From the NCBI RefSeq assembly GCF_010560025.1, contig NZ_SAIY01000003.1, forward strand, positions 62,001-126,000: 64,000 bases of DNA, written 5' to 3'. The translations under genes and the position numbers were made by a program. Position 1 is the first letter of the stretch. The number at the start of each line of letters is the position of its first letter. The stretch is from Verrucosispora sioxanthis (lineage in GTDB: Bacteria > Actinomycetota > Actinomycetes > Mycobacteriales > Micromonosporaceae). Positions 24,106 through 32,735 of this stretch are shown here, in pieces. Under the pieces are notes generated by a model. The model was not told where the DNA came from and searched no databases. It saw only the letters and a program-made list of their open reading frames with translations.

Positions 24106-25020
24106 GTGACAAATCCGGTACCCCCTCCGACCACGGGTCGCCTGGCCGCCACCGCCACGACCGCCTTCGCACCGGCGGTGTGGGGCACGACGTACGTGGT
24201 CACCACCGAACTGCTGCCGGCCGGCCACCCGCTCTTCGCCGGGCTGATCCGGGCACTGCCGGCGGGCCTTGCCGCACTCGCCATCGGCCGGGCGCTGCCG
24301 CACGGCAGGTGGTGGCTCAAGGCGGCGGTGCTGGGCGTGCTCAACATCGGCGTGTTCCTGCCGCTGCTGTTCGTCGCCGCCGAACGGTTGCCCGGCGGAG
24401 TGGCCGCCACGCTGGGCGCGGTGCAGCCGCTGGCCGTGGCGGTCCTGGCGGTGACCGTGCTGCACCAGCCCCCGTCGACCTGGAGCTTCGCCTGGGGAAT
24501 CGTCGGCGTCGCGGGGGTCGGGCTGCTGGTCATCGGTCCCGACGCGGACGTCGACGTGGTCGGACTACTGGCCGGCCTCGGCGGCGCCGGGGCGATGGCG
24601 GTCGGGGTGACGCTCACCAAGCGATGGGGGCGCCCGGAGGGCGTGGGCCCCACGGCGTACGCCGGCTGGCAGCTCACGGCCGGCGGCCTGTTCCTGCTGC
24701 CGGTGACGCTGCTGGTCGAGGGGGCACCGCCCGCGGTCGACGCCAGCAGCGCGCTCGGCTACCTCTGGCTCGGCCTGCCCGGCGGCCTGCTCGCCTACGT
24801 CCTGTGGTTCCGGGGCATCGCCACGCTGCCGGTCACCTCCGTCGCGGTGCTCACCCTGCTCTCGCCGGTGGTGGCGGCGCTGCTCGGGGCGGTGCTGCTC
24901 GACGAGTCACTCACCCCGATCCAGTCGGCCGGCTTCGTGTGCTGCCTCGCCGCGATCGTCGCCGGCCACGACAGGTCGAAGACGTTCATCGCCAGTACGT
25001 CCGCAGGCAGCGCACGATGA
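24106..25020 (+). CDS. EamA/DMT-superfamily transporter
   Basis: 304 residues from the GTG at 24106; an ATG at 24043 would add a 21-residue extension without homology character. Ten hydrophobic helices arranged as two EamA repeats are visible, with FAPAVWGTTYVV opening the first and GLPGGLLAYVLWFRGIATLPV in the second. Family members export amino acids, metabolites or drugs across the cytoplasmic membrane. The substrate is unknown. Its divergent LysR regulator is the probable control. Confidence 0.9.
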   Translation: MTNPVPPPTTGRLAATATTAFAPAVWGTTYVVTTELLPAGHPLFAGLIRALPAGLAALAIGRALPHGRWWLKAAVLGVLNIGVFLPLLFVAAERLPGGVAATLGAVQPLAVAVLAVTVLHQPPSTWSFAWGIVGVAGVGLLVIGPDADVDVVGLLAGLGGAGAMAVGVTLTKRWGRPEGVGPTAYAGWQLTAGGLFLLPVTLLVEGAPPAVDASSALGYLWLGLPGGLLAYVLWFRGIATLPVTSVAVLTLLSPVVAALLGAVLLDESLTPIQSAGFVCCLAAIVAGHDRSKTFIASTSAGSAR

Positions 25021-25291
25021 TCGTGTCGGCCCAGTCCGCCCGGGGGCACCGCCGGCCCGGTTCGTAACGACCCGCACGCTGATTCCGTGCCGACGGCACT
25101 GCCGGCCGTTCCTCGGGCCGCTCGTAGACGAGCGCACCGTCGCACCGCGAGGTCACCCGCAGCTCCGGTACTACATGCTCGACCGACACCCGCCGGAACC
25201 GCCCCGGCACGTCCCCGTCCGGCACGGCCTGCCCAGTCAGGTCGAGCGCGATCGGCCCCGGCCGCAAGAACCACTTCCACCGCCTACCCAT
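24986..25291 (-). CDS. Hypothetical 101-residue protein
   Basis: From the ATG at 25289-25291 (M-G-R-R-W-K-W-F). The segment SVEHVVPELRVTSRCDGALVY looks protein-like and the final part is Arg- and Trp-rich (DTIIVRCLRTYWR). It overlaps the end of the convergent EamA gene by 35 nt. No family is recognised and there is no strong ribosome-binding site, so this is a tentative gene. Confidence 0.4.
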   Translation of the reverse strand: MGRRWKWFLRPGPIALDLTGQAVPDGDVPGRFRRVSVEHVVPELRVTSRCDGALVYERPEERPAVPSARNQRAGRYEPGRRCPRADWADTIIVRCLRTYWR

Positions 25292-25350
25292 GCCGCGCCC
25301 CTGTCCCGTGGCGGACAGGTCGCCCGCCGCTCTGCCGCCACGGCGGCAGG

Positions 25351-25605
25351 TCATCGGTCATCATCTCGGGCGCGGGCCCGCGCGGACTGCCAGTCACGCA
25401 GCGCGGCCTTGACTCGGGCGGTCTCCCGGTGACTCTCCGCGAGCGCCTGCTGGACGGTGGCCAATTCGGCGGCAACCCGATCGAGGAACGCGTACACCTC
25501 GTCGGGGGCCAGGCCGCGGCGTCCGCGCCAGACGCGGCGGAACCGATGCCCGCGCACCTGCCAGGGCAACAGCCCGGAGTACGCAGTGGAGCGGTAGGTC
25601 GACAT
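25351..25605 (-). CDS. Small DivIVA-domain protein
   Basis: 84 residues, ATG at 25603-25605 with AAAGGCGG as ribosome-binding site. The core VRGHRFRRVWRGRRGLAPDEVYAFLDRVAAELATV is the N-terminal DivIVA/Wag31 lipid-binding module (written here in two halves: residues 18-33 and 34-51). A short coiled coil follows (about 50-84) that is far shorter than in true DivIVA (over 200 residues). It cannot replace Wag31 and is probably an accessory or membrane-marking protein of the kind common in actinomycetes. Confidence 0.8.
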   Translation of the reverse strand: MSTYRSTAYSGLLPWQVRGHRFRRVWRGRRGLAPDEVYAFLDRVAAELATVQQALAESHRETARVKAALRDWQSARARARDDDR

Positions 25606-25694
25606 GTCGCCGCCTTTCCATGGTGGGCGGGGCGGTGTGATCGGAACGCGGCGGCCGTCCGGGGGGAATCGGCCAGCCGCCGCGCTGTGACCAT

Positions 25695-25741
25695 CCTGGA
25701 ACGCTCCGCAGTGGATTAGCAACGTTCCAGGCCAGATTTTC
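25695..25741. repeat. 9-bp inverted repeat upstream of XRE gene
   Basis: CCTGGAACG at 25695-25703 and CGTTCCAGG at 25733-25741 are perfect inverted copies separated by 29 nt. They lie between the DivIVA and XRE genes and just before the candidate promoter; an operator for the XRE regulator is plausible. Confidence 0.4.
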
Positions 25742-25752
25742 GCGCTTGTGCA

Positions 25753-25781
25753 TTGACTTTCTTCGTCGGAACCGATAAGCG
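25753..25781 (+). promoter_or_regulatory. Candidate promoter of the XRE/DUF397 pair
   Basis: TTGACT at 25753-25758 is followed 17 nt later by TAAGCG (25776-25781). The overlapping GATAAG at 25774-25779 gives a 15-nt spacer. It is the best promoter-like pair in this AT-richer gap and reads towards the gene at 25833. Confidence 0.45.
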
Positions 25782-25832
25782 TTACAGCAGAAGGTGACGC
25801 AGTGTTGCGAGCCGGAACCAGGGAGTGTGCGA

Positions 25833-26720
25833 ATGGCCGAAGACATCGGATCGACCGTGCCGCGCCGGCAACTCGGCCGGCTGCTGCGCCAGTTCCGCAA
25901 CGAGGCCGGGGTGACACTGGACGCCGCCGCCGAAGCCCTGGAATACAGCCGGCAGAAGATCTGGCGGCTCGAATGCGGCATGGGCTCCGTCCGGGTGCTC
26001 GACGTCAAGGCCATGTGCGAGCTGTACGGGGTGTCCCCGGAGATGACCGAGGCGATGCGCGGCCTGGCCGTCGAGACGAAATCCAAGGGCTGGTGGCACG
26101 CCTACGGGGACGCCGTGCCGAGCTGGTTCGAGCTGTACGTCGGCCTGGAATCCGCCGCTTCGCGGCTGCGCGGCTACGACGAATCACTGATCCCCGGCAT
26201 CCTCCAGACCAAGGAGTACGCACACGCACTAATCCGCCTTGGGCGAATGATGAGCGACGAGGAACGAGAACAGGCCGTTGAGGTGCGGATACAGCGCCAA
26301 GCTCTGCTTACCCGCCGACTTCCCGCCGCGCCGCGCCTGGAGTCGATCCTGTCGGAGGCGGTGCTCCGGCGCGGCGTCGGCGGTCCGGCGATCATGGGCG
26401 GCCAACTCGACCATCTCATCCGGCTGTCGGGTTTGCCGAACGTGTCGGTCAGGGTGCTTCCGCTGGCAGCAGGCCCCCAGCCCGGTGCAGTGGCCGGCAC
26501 CTTCATGGTTCTCGACTTCCCTCCCACCAAGGGCGGTCGGACCGCCCCGGAGCCGTCCGTCGTCTACAGCGAATCGTTGACCGGGGCGCTCTACCTCGAC
26601 AAGCCGGATGAACTCGCGGCATACGAACGTGTCTGGCGGGGACTGGATGCGCTCGCCCTCGGCGAGGCAGAATCGAAGGACATGATCAAAAGGCTCATCG
26701 GGGAGATCCGGCATGACTGA
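25833..26720 (+). CDS. XRE-family regulator with DUF5753
   Basis: 295 residues from the ATG at 25833, which has an AGGGAG ribosome-binding site. The helix-turn-helix is at about 9-65 (LGRLLRQFRNEAGVTLDAAA, then SRQKIWRLECG). The rest is the DUF5753 ligand-type domain (ESLIPGILQTKEYAHAL; LSGLPNVSVRVLPLAAG). In actinomycetes such regulators are paired with DUF397 proteins, and here the DUF397 gene overlaps by 8 nt. Such pairs act in morphological or antibiotic control, with toxin-antitoxin-like behaviour reported for some. Confidence 0.93.
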   Translation: MAEDIGSTVPRRQLGRLLRQFRNEAGVTLDAAAEALEYSRQKIWRLECGMGSVRVLDVKAMCELYGVSPEMTEAMRGLAVETKSKGWWHAYGDAVPSWFELYVGLESAASRLRGYDESLIPGILQTKEYAHALIRLGRMMSDEEREQAVEVRIQRQALLTRRLPAAPRLESILSEAVLRRGVGGPAIMGGQLDHLIRLSGLPNVSVRVLPLAAGPQPGAVAGTFMVLDFPPTKGGRTAPEPSVVYSESLTGALYLDKPDELAAYERVWRGLDALALGEAESKDMIKRLIGEIRHD

Positions 26721-26928
26721 CCTGACCGGCGCCGTCTGGCGCAAGAGCACCCGCAGCGGCGACAACGGCGGCGCCTGCGTCGAGGTTGCGACCAACCTCC
26801 CCGGCATCGTCGCCGTCCGCGACTCGAAGGACCCTTCTGGTCACGCACTCATCCTCGCCCGGCTTGCATGGCCGACCTTCATCGATAGCGTCAAAGGCTT
26901 GGCACACCGAACGGAAGAGCGCGACTAG
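26713..26928 (+). CDS. DUF397 protein, partner of the XRE regulator
   Basis: 71 residues. The family signature is clear: AVWRKSTRSGDNGGACVEVA followed by VAVRDSKDPSG and a C-terminal helix. The ATG overlaps the XRE gene stop by 8 nt. DUF397 proteins are thought to bind and modulate the neighbouring XRE protein. The tail overlaps the convergent nuclease-like gene by 38 nt. Confidence 0.93.
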   Translation: MTDLTGAVWRKSTRSGDNGGACVEVATNLPGIVAVRDSKDPSGHALILARLAWPTFIDSVKGLAHRTEERD

Positions 26929-28243
26929 CACGGTGCCTCATCCACTCCTGCAATAGAGGCTTAACGTCAACTCGACTCCGAGCTGTAAGCATTGACACGG
27001 AGTAGAGGACCGCGTTGACTGCGATGCCCTCCAACACCTTACGCAGATCGGACTCGATCTTTCCCATTCCCGCCAGGGCATGAATTGTAGGCCCACGCTG
27101 CTCGTTCAAGTACTTCACGACCTCCTCCGCAACCCTATCCATCGACAGAATTACCCCAACGTCGCCGCCGTAGCGCTGAACCCGAGAGCTAAACGGATAA
27201 GCATCACCTAGACCGAACTCCCTGTCCTTCAGCTCGAAGAAGACGGTGACGCCGTTGATACTCGCCACGATGTCAAGCTCGTCCTCTCCTGCGGTGGCAC
27301 CCCAGGCAATCTGGCTCATCTCAACTCCGGCTGTGAGCAGTAGATGGGTGATCCAGAGGGTCATCCAATGACTTCCATCTGTCAGCTCCTTTGCGCGCGG
27401 AGCCGGGGCATAGATCTCTTGAACATGCTCGTCCGAGAATGCGCGACCACAGTTCGAGCATCGAAACTTAACGCCCTCGATCTCTTCTTTAGACTGCGCT
27501 GTACAGAGGGTCGATGAATCCTTCCGACAAACTACCAGGAATTCCTTGTTGACTAGCCCGCGAGCAAGAAGAGGTTCAACCGTCTCTGCACTGATGTCCT
27601 GCCGTGCATCGACCGAACGCGCCTTCCCGACTTGGATTAGTCGTTGCAGGAAAAGGCGTTGCTCCGGGCGCACGAGAAGCGCCGCGTCCTCCATGTCGTC
27701 CATCGAAAGAGCGGCCGGCTTCGTCTTCAGCTCGCTCCTATTGCGAATCGAGCGAGGCGAGACAAACGGGTTCCGTGGTCCGTAATGAACCGAATTGCCC
27801 CTCAGCCAGTCCTGAGTCAGTGGCAACCACTCGAAGGACATCCCACGGAGACGTCGCCCATCCAAGGCAGCCTTAGCCGCCCTTCCCAACTCCTCGGCAA
27901 ATTCAGGAAGCTTTGTATCCTTTTCGTGGCCACGAACTTCACCGATCGCAAGGCGAGACCTCATAGGCTGAACGATCATGGCTGAGCCGTCCAGGAAAAA
28001 GAGTTCGCCAAGCATGGGGGTATCCGGCGAGTGAGTAGCGCGAGGGCCTCCCAATACGGCTAGCAGCAAATTACTCTCCTGACTAGCGCGTAATTTGCTG
28101 CCCGTGAGACGCAGCAATTCCCGGCCCGCAGAGCGAAGGACCGGCTGGTAGGCGTCGTTCTTGGCCAGCTGCCGAATCACCGAGTCGATCTCTGCCTGTG
28201 TTCGCATAGCAGCCGAGGCGGTTAACCCATCGAAGATGTACAC
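26891..28243 (-). CDS. Restriction-endonuclease-like protein with zinc ribbon
   Basis: 450 residues from a GTG with a strong AGGAGG ribosome-binding site. A zinc-finger-like region has CRKDSSTLC and CSNCGRAF (about 248-280). Near 340-360, GEDELDIVASINGVTVFFELK gives the Asp-x(n)-Glu-x-Lys arrangement of PD-(D/E)xK nucleases (written in the frame E-D-E-L-D, F-E-L-K). Codon use is clearly less GC-rich than in neighbouring genes, a sign of horizontal gain with the adjacent restriction operon. The final 80 residues are helical. It follows hsdR by 77 nt on the same strand. Function as an accessory nuclease is inferred. Confidence 0.7.
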   Translation of the reverse strand: MYIFDGLTASAAMRTQAEIDSVIRQLAKNDAYQPVLRSAGRELLRLTGSKLRASQESNLLLAVLGGPRATHSPDTPMLGELFFLDGSAMIVQPMRSRLAIGEVRGHEKDTKLPEFAEELGRAAKAALDGRRLRGMSFEWLPLTQDWLRGNSVHYGPRNPFVSPRSIRNRSELKTKPAALSMDDMEDAALLVRPEQRLFLQRLIQVGKARSVDARQDISAETVEPLLARGLVNKEFLVVCRKDSSTLCTAQSKEEIEGVKFRCSNCGRAFSDEHVQEIYAPAPRAKELTDGSHWMTLWITHLLLTAGVEMSQIAWGATAGEDELDIVASINGVTVFFELKDREFGLGDAYPFSSRVQRYGGDVGVILSMDRVAEEVVKYLNEQRGPTIHALAGMGKIESDLRKVLEGIAVNAVLYSVSMLTARSRVDVKPLLQEWMRHRASRALPFGVPSL

Positions 28244-28320
28244 AAACCCCTCCTGAAAATCTGCTTATCTGTTCAATAGCCCGCTCATCCTCCGGCCCGA
28301 TGTCTGCAGCGGGTCTCCCT

Positions 28321-31300
28321 CTACGCCTCGGGTGACCACTCCTCGGCGAAGGTCTCGGTCTGCTGAAGCACTCGCCGGATGGCGTCCTCGGCGGCGTCCG
28401 GCGGGTACCCATGCACGGCGAGCAGGCGTTTGATGGTGGAGCGGAGCTTGGCGCGTACGTCGTCGCGGGAGGTCCAGTCGACGGTGATGGACCGGCGGAC
28501 GGAGGCCACCAGGTCCCGGGCGATGGCGGCGAGTTGCCCCTCCCCCATCACGGCCACGGCCGACTCGTTCGTGGCGACCGCGTCGTAGAACGCCAACTCG
28601 TCGTCAGTGAGCGCCGGGCTGAACTGCTTACCTCTGTCGGCCTCCGCGCTGACTTCCTTCGCCATCGCCACCAGCTCGGCGATGATTTCGGCGGAGGTCA
28701 GGTTCTGGTTGGTGTAGCGGCGCATCAACTCGATCAGCCGGGCCGAGAAGGCCTCCTGCCGCACGATGTTGTGCCGGGTGACCTTCCGCATGGTCTGCTC
28801 GATGGCCCGCCGCAGCGCCTCGATCGCCAGGTTCGGTGTCTTGGAGGCGCGTAGCTTCGCCAGGTACGCCTCGTCGAGGTGGGACAGATCGGGCCGGTCG
28901 ATGCCGGCGGCGGCATAGATGTCGGTGACCCCGCCCGCCTCGATGACGCCGGCGGTGAGTTCCCGTAGGTAGAGCGCCACCTCGACGGGGATGGGCAGGC
29001 CGCGCGAGCGGCGGTCCTCCACGTCGTACTTGGCCATCCACACCCGTACGGCCTGGAAGAAGGCGATGTCGTCGCGGAGGTCGTTGATGTCGCCGCTGCT
29101 GGCGCAGAGCGCATAGAGCCGGTCGAGGCTGGCGGCGGCCTGCCGGAAACGTTGGGCGAGAGTCGCCTCGCCGGGCTCAGGCTGGTTTTCTGGCAGGCTT
29201 GGGTCGCGCAGGTGGTCGATGGTGCCGAGCACGGCGTTGGTAAAGGCGTTCTTGGCGCCGGAGGTCAGCACACCGCGCCAGTCGTATCCGGCCAGGATCG
29301 TCCCGCATAACACGTCGTGCAGATCCCGGATGCGGGCTACGGCTTCATCGGTGTCCCGGCCGACCGGCTTGTTGTCCTGGTCGCTCTTGGTGTATTCGGC
29401 CAGCGCCTCGTGCAGGCTCTGGGTGATCGGGGCGTAGCCCACCAGCAGGCCATCCTGCTTGCCGCGGAAGGTGCGGTTGACCCGCGCGAGTGCCTGCATC
29501 AGCGCCGCGCCACGCATCGGCTTGTCGAGGTAGAGCGTGTGCAGCGGCGGGGAGTCGAACCCGGTGAGCAGCATGGACTGGACGATGATGAGTTCCAGCT
29601 CGTCATCGGGATTCTTCGCCCGGTTACGGACCACCTTCGTCTGCGAGGGCCGCCGGACGTGCTTGCGGATGTGCGGCTCGTCGTCCGGGCCACCGGTGTA
29701 GACAACCTTGATCTTGCCGAGGTCGTCGGCGTCGGAGTGCCAGCCCTCGGGGAGCCGCGCGATCATCTCGTCGTAGAGGCGGGCGCAGATGTCCCGCGTC
29801 GCGCACACGATCATGCCCTTGCCGGGCCCGCCGATGTACTTGCGCATCTGTTCGGACCGGGCCTGCCAATGCTCGACCAGATCAGCAGCCAGCGCCTCGA
29901 CCCGGTGGGGCGCACCGTAGACGGCGTTCATCACCGCGACCGTGCGCTGGATTCGCGCCTTCTCGGCGTCGTCCAGCCCGGCGGTCAGCGTGTCGGCCCG
30001 CTCGTCGATCGTCTCGGGGTCGATGTCGGCCGGCAGGTCCACCGGGATGAGCCGGCTCTCGTGGTAGACGCGGACCGTCGCGCCGTCCTGGACCGCCCGG
30101 GTCAGGTCGTAGATATCGATGTAGTCGCCGAACACCGCCCGGGTGTCGCGGTCGGCCTCAGAGATGGGCGTACCGGTGAAGGCGATCAGCGTCGCGTGCG
30201 GCAGGGCGTCGCGCAGGTGCCGCGCGTAGCCGTCGAGGCTGTCGTAGTGGCTGCGGTGCGCCTCGTCGACGACCACGATGATGTTGCGCCGGTCCGACAG
30301 CAGCGGATGCTTACGGCCCGAGTCCCGCTCGTCCCGGGTACGCCCGAACTTCTGCAACGTCGTGAAGATGATCCCGCCGGTACGCCGGTTAGTCAGCTCG
30401 TTGCGCAGGCTCTCCCGGGTGACCGCCTGCACCGGCCGCTCCGGCAGCAGCTCGCTGGCGACGAACGCCTCCAGGAGTTGCTCGTCCAGGTCGGTCCGGT
30501 CGGTGATCACGACGATGGTCGGGTTGCCCATGCTCGGGTGGGTGGCGATCTGGTGGGCGTAGAACTCCATCTCCATCGACTTGCCGGAGCCCTGCGTGTG
30601 CCACACGACGCCGGCCTTGCCGTCGCTGCGGGTCGCCTCGATGGTCTTGCGAACCGCTTTCTCCACCGCGAAGTACTGATGCGGCTTCGCGATCCGCTTT
30701 ACCGGCCCTCCCCCTACCTCGGCGAAGGCGACATAGCCGTGCAGCAATTCCAGGAACCGGCGCGGAGTGAACAGGCCGTAGAGCGTCAGGTTGAGCGCCA
30801 GATCCTCGTCGCTCTTCGGCGGCTGCGGCACCGGCTCGCCCGCGTCGTCGACGTTCCACGGCGCGAAATGCTCGAACGGCGTGAAGGCGGTGCCGTACCG
30901 CGCGGTGATCCCGTCCGAGACAACGCAGACCACATTGGCCCGGAACGCCAGCGGCAACTCCTCGACGTAGGTGCCGACCTGCCGATGGGCACCCCGCAGA
31001 TCGGCGTACGCGTCACCAGCCTTCTTCAGCTCGACCAACCCGACCGGGAGCCCGTTCAGGTAACAGACGACGTCAAACCGTCGCTTGTGGTCGCCCTCGG
31101 TCACCGTCACCTGGTCGGCGACCAGGTAGTCGTTGGCAGCCTCGTTCCGGAAGTCGACCAGCCGAACGGTCGGGTTGTGCTCGGCACCATGCTGGTCGGT
31201 GTGAAGGATCGATCGAATGCCCTTGACCATCAGCTCGTGCAGCCGCCGATTCTCAGCCAGGGCGTCCCGCGAGCGGGCGCTGAGCACATAGGCGACTGCC

Positions 31301-31524
31301 TCATCGACCTGCGCGGGCGGGAGCTGCGGGTTGAGCCGGGCGACAGCGTCGCGCAGCCGGCCAGGCAGAATCAGCTCCGCCCACGACTCACGCTCGCCGG
31401 TCCCGGGCGCAAGTGACGATCCGGGTACGGGCTCCCAGCCCAACTCGCCCAACGCATCCAGCGCAAGCGCCTCCCACTGCGCTTCGGTCAGGTCATGCGA
31501 GAGCGCGGATCCTCCCCGACTCAT
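28321..31524 (-). CDS. hsdR: Type I restriction enzyme R subunit
   Basis: 1067 residues, ATG at 31522-31524 overlapping the hsdS stop (ATGA). The N-terminal nuclease domain ends in VVCYLNGLPVGLVELKKAG (PD-(D/E)xK core). The motor has Walker A WHTQGSGKSMEM, DEAH in VVDEAHRSHYD, and later helicase motifs (AFTGTPIS; QALARVNRTFRG). The C-terminal part carries the DUF3387-like HsdR extension. It cleaves DNA after ATP-driven translocation when the HsdMS complex finds an unmethylated site. It is full length for the family. Confidence 0.97.
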   Translation of the reverse strand: MSRGGSALSHDLTEAQWEALALDALGELGWEPVPGSSLAPGTGERESWAELILPGRLRDAVARLNPQLPPAQVDEAVAYVLSARSRDALAENRRLHELMVKGIRSILHTDQHGAEHNPTVRLVDFRNEAANDYLVADQVTVTEGDHKRRFDVVCYLNGLPVGLVELKKAGDAYADLRGAHRQVGTYVEELPLAFRANVVCVVSDGITARYGTAFTPFEHFAPWNVDDAGEPVPQPPKSDEDLALNLTLYGLFTPRRFLELLHGYVAFAEVGGGPVKRIAKPHQYFAVEKAVRKTIEATRSDGKAGVVWHTQGSGKSMEMEFYAHQIATHPSMGNPTIVVITDRTDLDEQLLEAFVASELLPERPVQAVTRESLRNELTNRRTGGIIFTTLQKFGRTRDERDSGRKHPLLSDRRNIIVVVDEAHRSHYDSLDGYARHLRDALPHATLIAFTGTPISEADRDTRAVFGDYIDIYDLTRAVQDGATVRVYHESRLIPVDLPADIDPETIDERADTLTAGLDDAEKARIQRTVAVMNAVYGAPHRVEALAADLVEHWQARSEQMRKYIGGPGKGMIVCATRDICARLYDEMIARLPEGWHSDADDLGKIKVVYTGGPDDEPHIRKHVRRPSQTKVVRNRAKNPDDELELIIVQSMLLTGFDSPPLHTLYLDKPMRGAALMQALARVNRTFRGKQDGLLVGYAPITQSLHEALAEYTKSDQDNKPVGRDTDEAVARIRDLHDVLCGTILAGYDWRGVLTSGAKNAFTNAVLGTIDHLRDPSLPENQPEPGEATLAQRFRQAAASLDRLYALCASSGDINDLRDDIAFFQAVRVWMAKYDVEDRRSRGLPIPVEVALYLRELTAGVIEAGGVTDIYAAAGIDRPDLSHLDEAYLAKLRASKTPNLAIEALRRAIEQTMRKVTRHNIVRQEAFSARLIELMRRYTNQNLTSAEIIAELVAMAKEVSAEADRGKQFSPALTDDELAFYDAVATNESAVAVMGEGQLAAIARDLVASVRRSITVDWTSRDDVRAKLRSTIKRLLAVHGYPPDAAEDAIRRVLQQTETFAEEWSPEA

Positions 31525-32735
31525 GTCGCGTCCTCCACAGCACTCTCGGCATCTCGAACCCGAATCCCCCCCGACATCAGTCCGGGCAGCAGCGCATCGC
31601 GTAGGTGTGAGAGAGTCCGGTTCTCGCCACTGCGGGCGGCTGTGTCATCGATGAGCGCTTGGGCCTTGTCGCTCCAGTCTCGCCTAATTTTCTGCCCCGG
31701 CCACGGCACTTCATAGGTTAGGACTGCGTCCCGCGGAAGCGCGACAACGGTAGTTCCGGTGGCGTAGGTTATAGCGCGTTCACGGAAGAGAGGATCGCGG
31801 AATGCCCCGTACAGCCAGAGCAGATCGCCTTCGACGCCAGCATGCGGGCGAATCGCGAATACGTGGTGCGTAAAAAGAGCTCTTTCGGCATCTGTCATCG
31901 CTAGAGCCGGCTGACCGAGAATCTCGCGGCGCTGGGTAAGGTCGGTGTTGGCCATAAGCAGGCCGCCGCGACTGACCCAATGACGGTCCTTCGACTCTCC
32001 GTCGTAATACTTTAGCGCCGATCCTTTGAATCGCCCGTCCGTGCTGAAGTTGCCTAGATTCACAAGGGGCACACTACCACCAAGACCCGATCCCTTATAG
32101 GACAAGCCCTTGTTCACCTCTGCCAGCTGAGAGACAGGAACGAAGTTGCGCGCACCGAGTGCCGATTTCGTCCATTGAGCCTGGACAAGTTCATAGGAAT
32201 TTTCGACGATCCGATCGTTGACCGCGATCTTTTCATCCAGCGCCCCCAGCACGGCTGCAATCGCCACCTGCTCGGGATAACTCGGCGCAGGAATGCGAAC
32301 CCGAACTAGCTCGGACTGCCTGATGCCTGCGACCGTTGTTCCGGTCGCCCGCCCCCGCAGCTCAGACTGAACGGCATCTGTCTGCAGTGCATAGAACAAG
32401 AACCTGCTGTCTAGGACGCCAGCCTTCCCGCGCAGCCCGAAGAGTCGCTGGCCCAACACCAACGGGGAATCGTCAGGAACAAGAGCCACTCTCCCAAGCG
32501 GAGCTTCAGACGTCAGAAGAACATCATGACGCTTTAGCGAGACCGACATCCAGCGGCCGTACATCTCCTCCGTAACACAGCGAGCTTCTCCCAGCGCAAG
32601 CCGCCCGTCTTTCACCAACAGCGCCGAGGCCACCGGCACGCCCTGCCTAACGAAGTCACCACCGAGCTTCCTCGGCGTCTTTCCCCGATGGTCAATTAGC
32701 ACCTCAAGAGATTCACCTAAAATCAAGTCAGGCAT
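31521..32735 (-). CDS. hsdS: Type I restriction specificity subunit
   Basis: 404 residues from the ATG at 32733-32735, overlapping the hsdM stop by 8 nt. Two target-recognition domains are visible, each followed by a conserved helix ([22 protein letters not shown] centrally; [22 protein letters not shown]-terminally). The length fits a complete subunit with a bipartite target. The TRD coding regions are less GC-rich than the rest of the operon, as expected for a rapidly exchanged gene. The DNA target cannot be read from the sequence. Confidence 0.95.
   Translation of the reverse strand: MPDLILGESLEVLIDHRGKTPRKLGGDFVRQGVPVASALLVKDGRLALGEARCVTEEMYGRWMSVSLKRHDVLLTSEAPLGRVALVPDDSPLVLGQRLFGLRGKAGVLDSRFLFYALQTDAVQSELRGRATGTTVAGIRQSELVRVRIPAPSYPEQVAIAAVLGALDEKIAVNDRIVENSYELVQAQWTKSALGARNFVPVSQLAEVNKGLSYKGSGLGGSVPLVNLGNFSTDGRFKGSALKYYDGESKDRHWVSRGGLLMANTDLTQRREILGQPALAMTDAERALFTHHVFAIRPHAGVEGDLLWLYGAFRDPLFRERAITYATGTTVVALPRDAVLTYEVPWPGQKIRRDWSDKAQALIDDTAARSGENRTLSHLRDALLPGLMSGGIRVRDAESAVEDAT

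Noticed and set aside
29317..31416. 699-codon plus-strand frame opposite hsdR
   Set aside because: Arg/Gly/Val-rich, no domain; hsdR motifs on the other strand are unmistakable.
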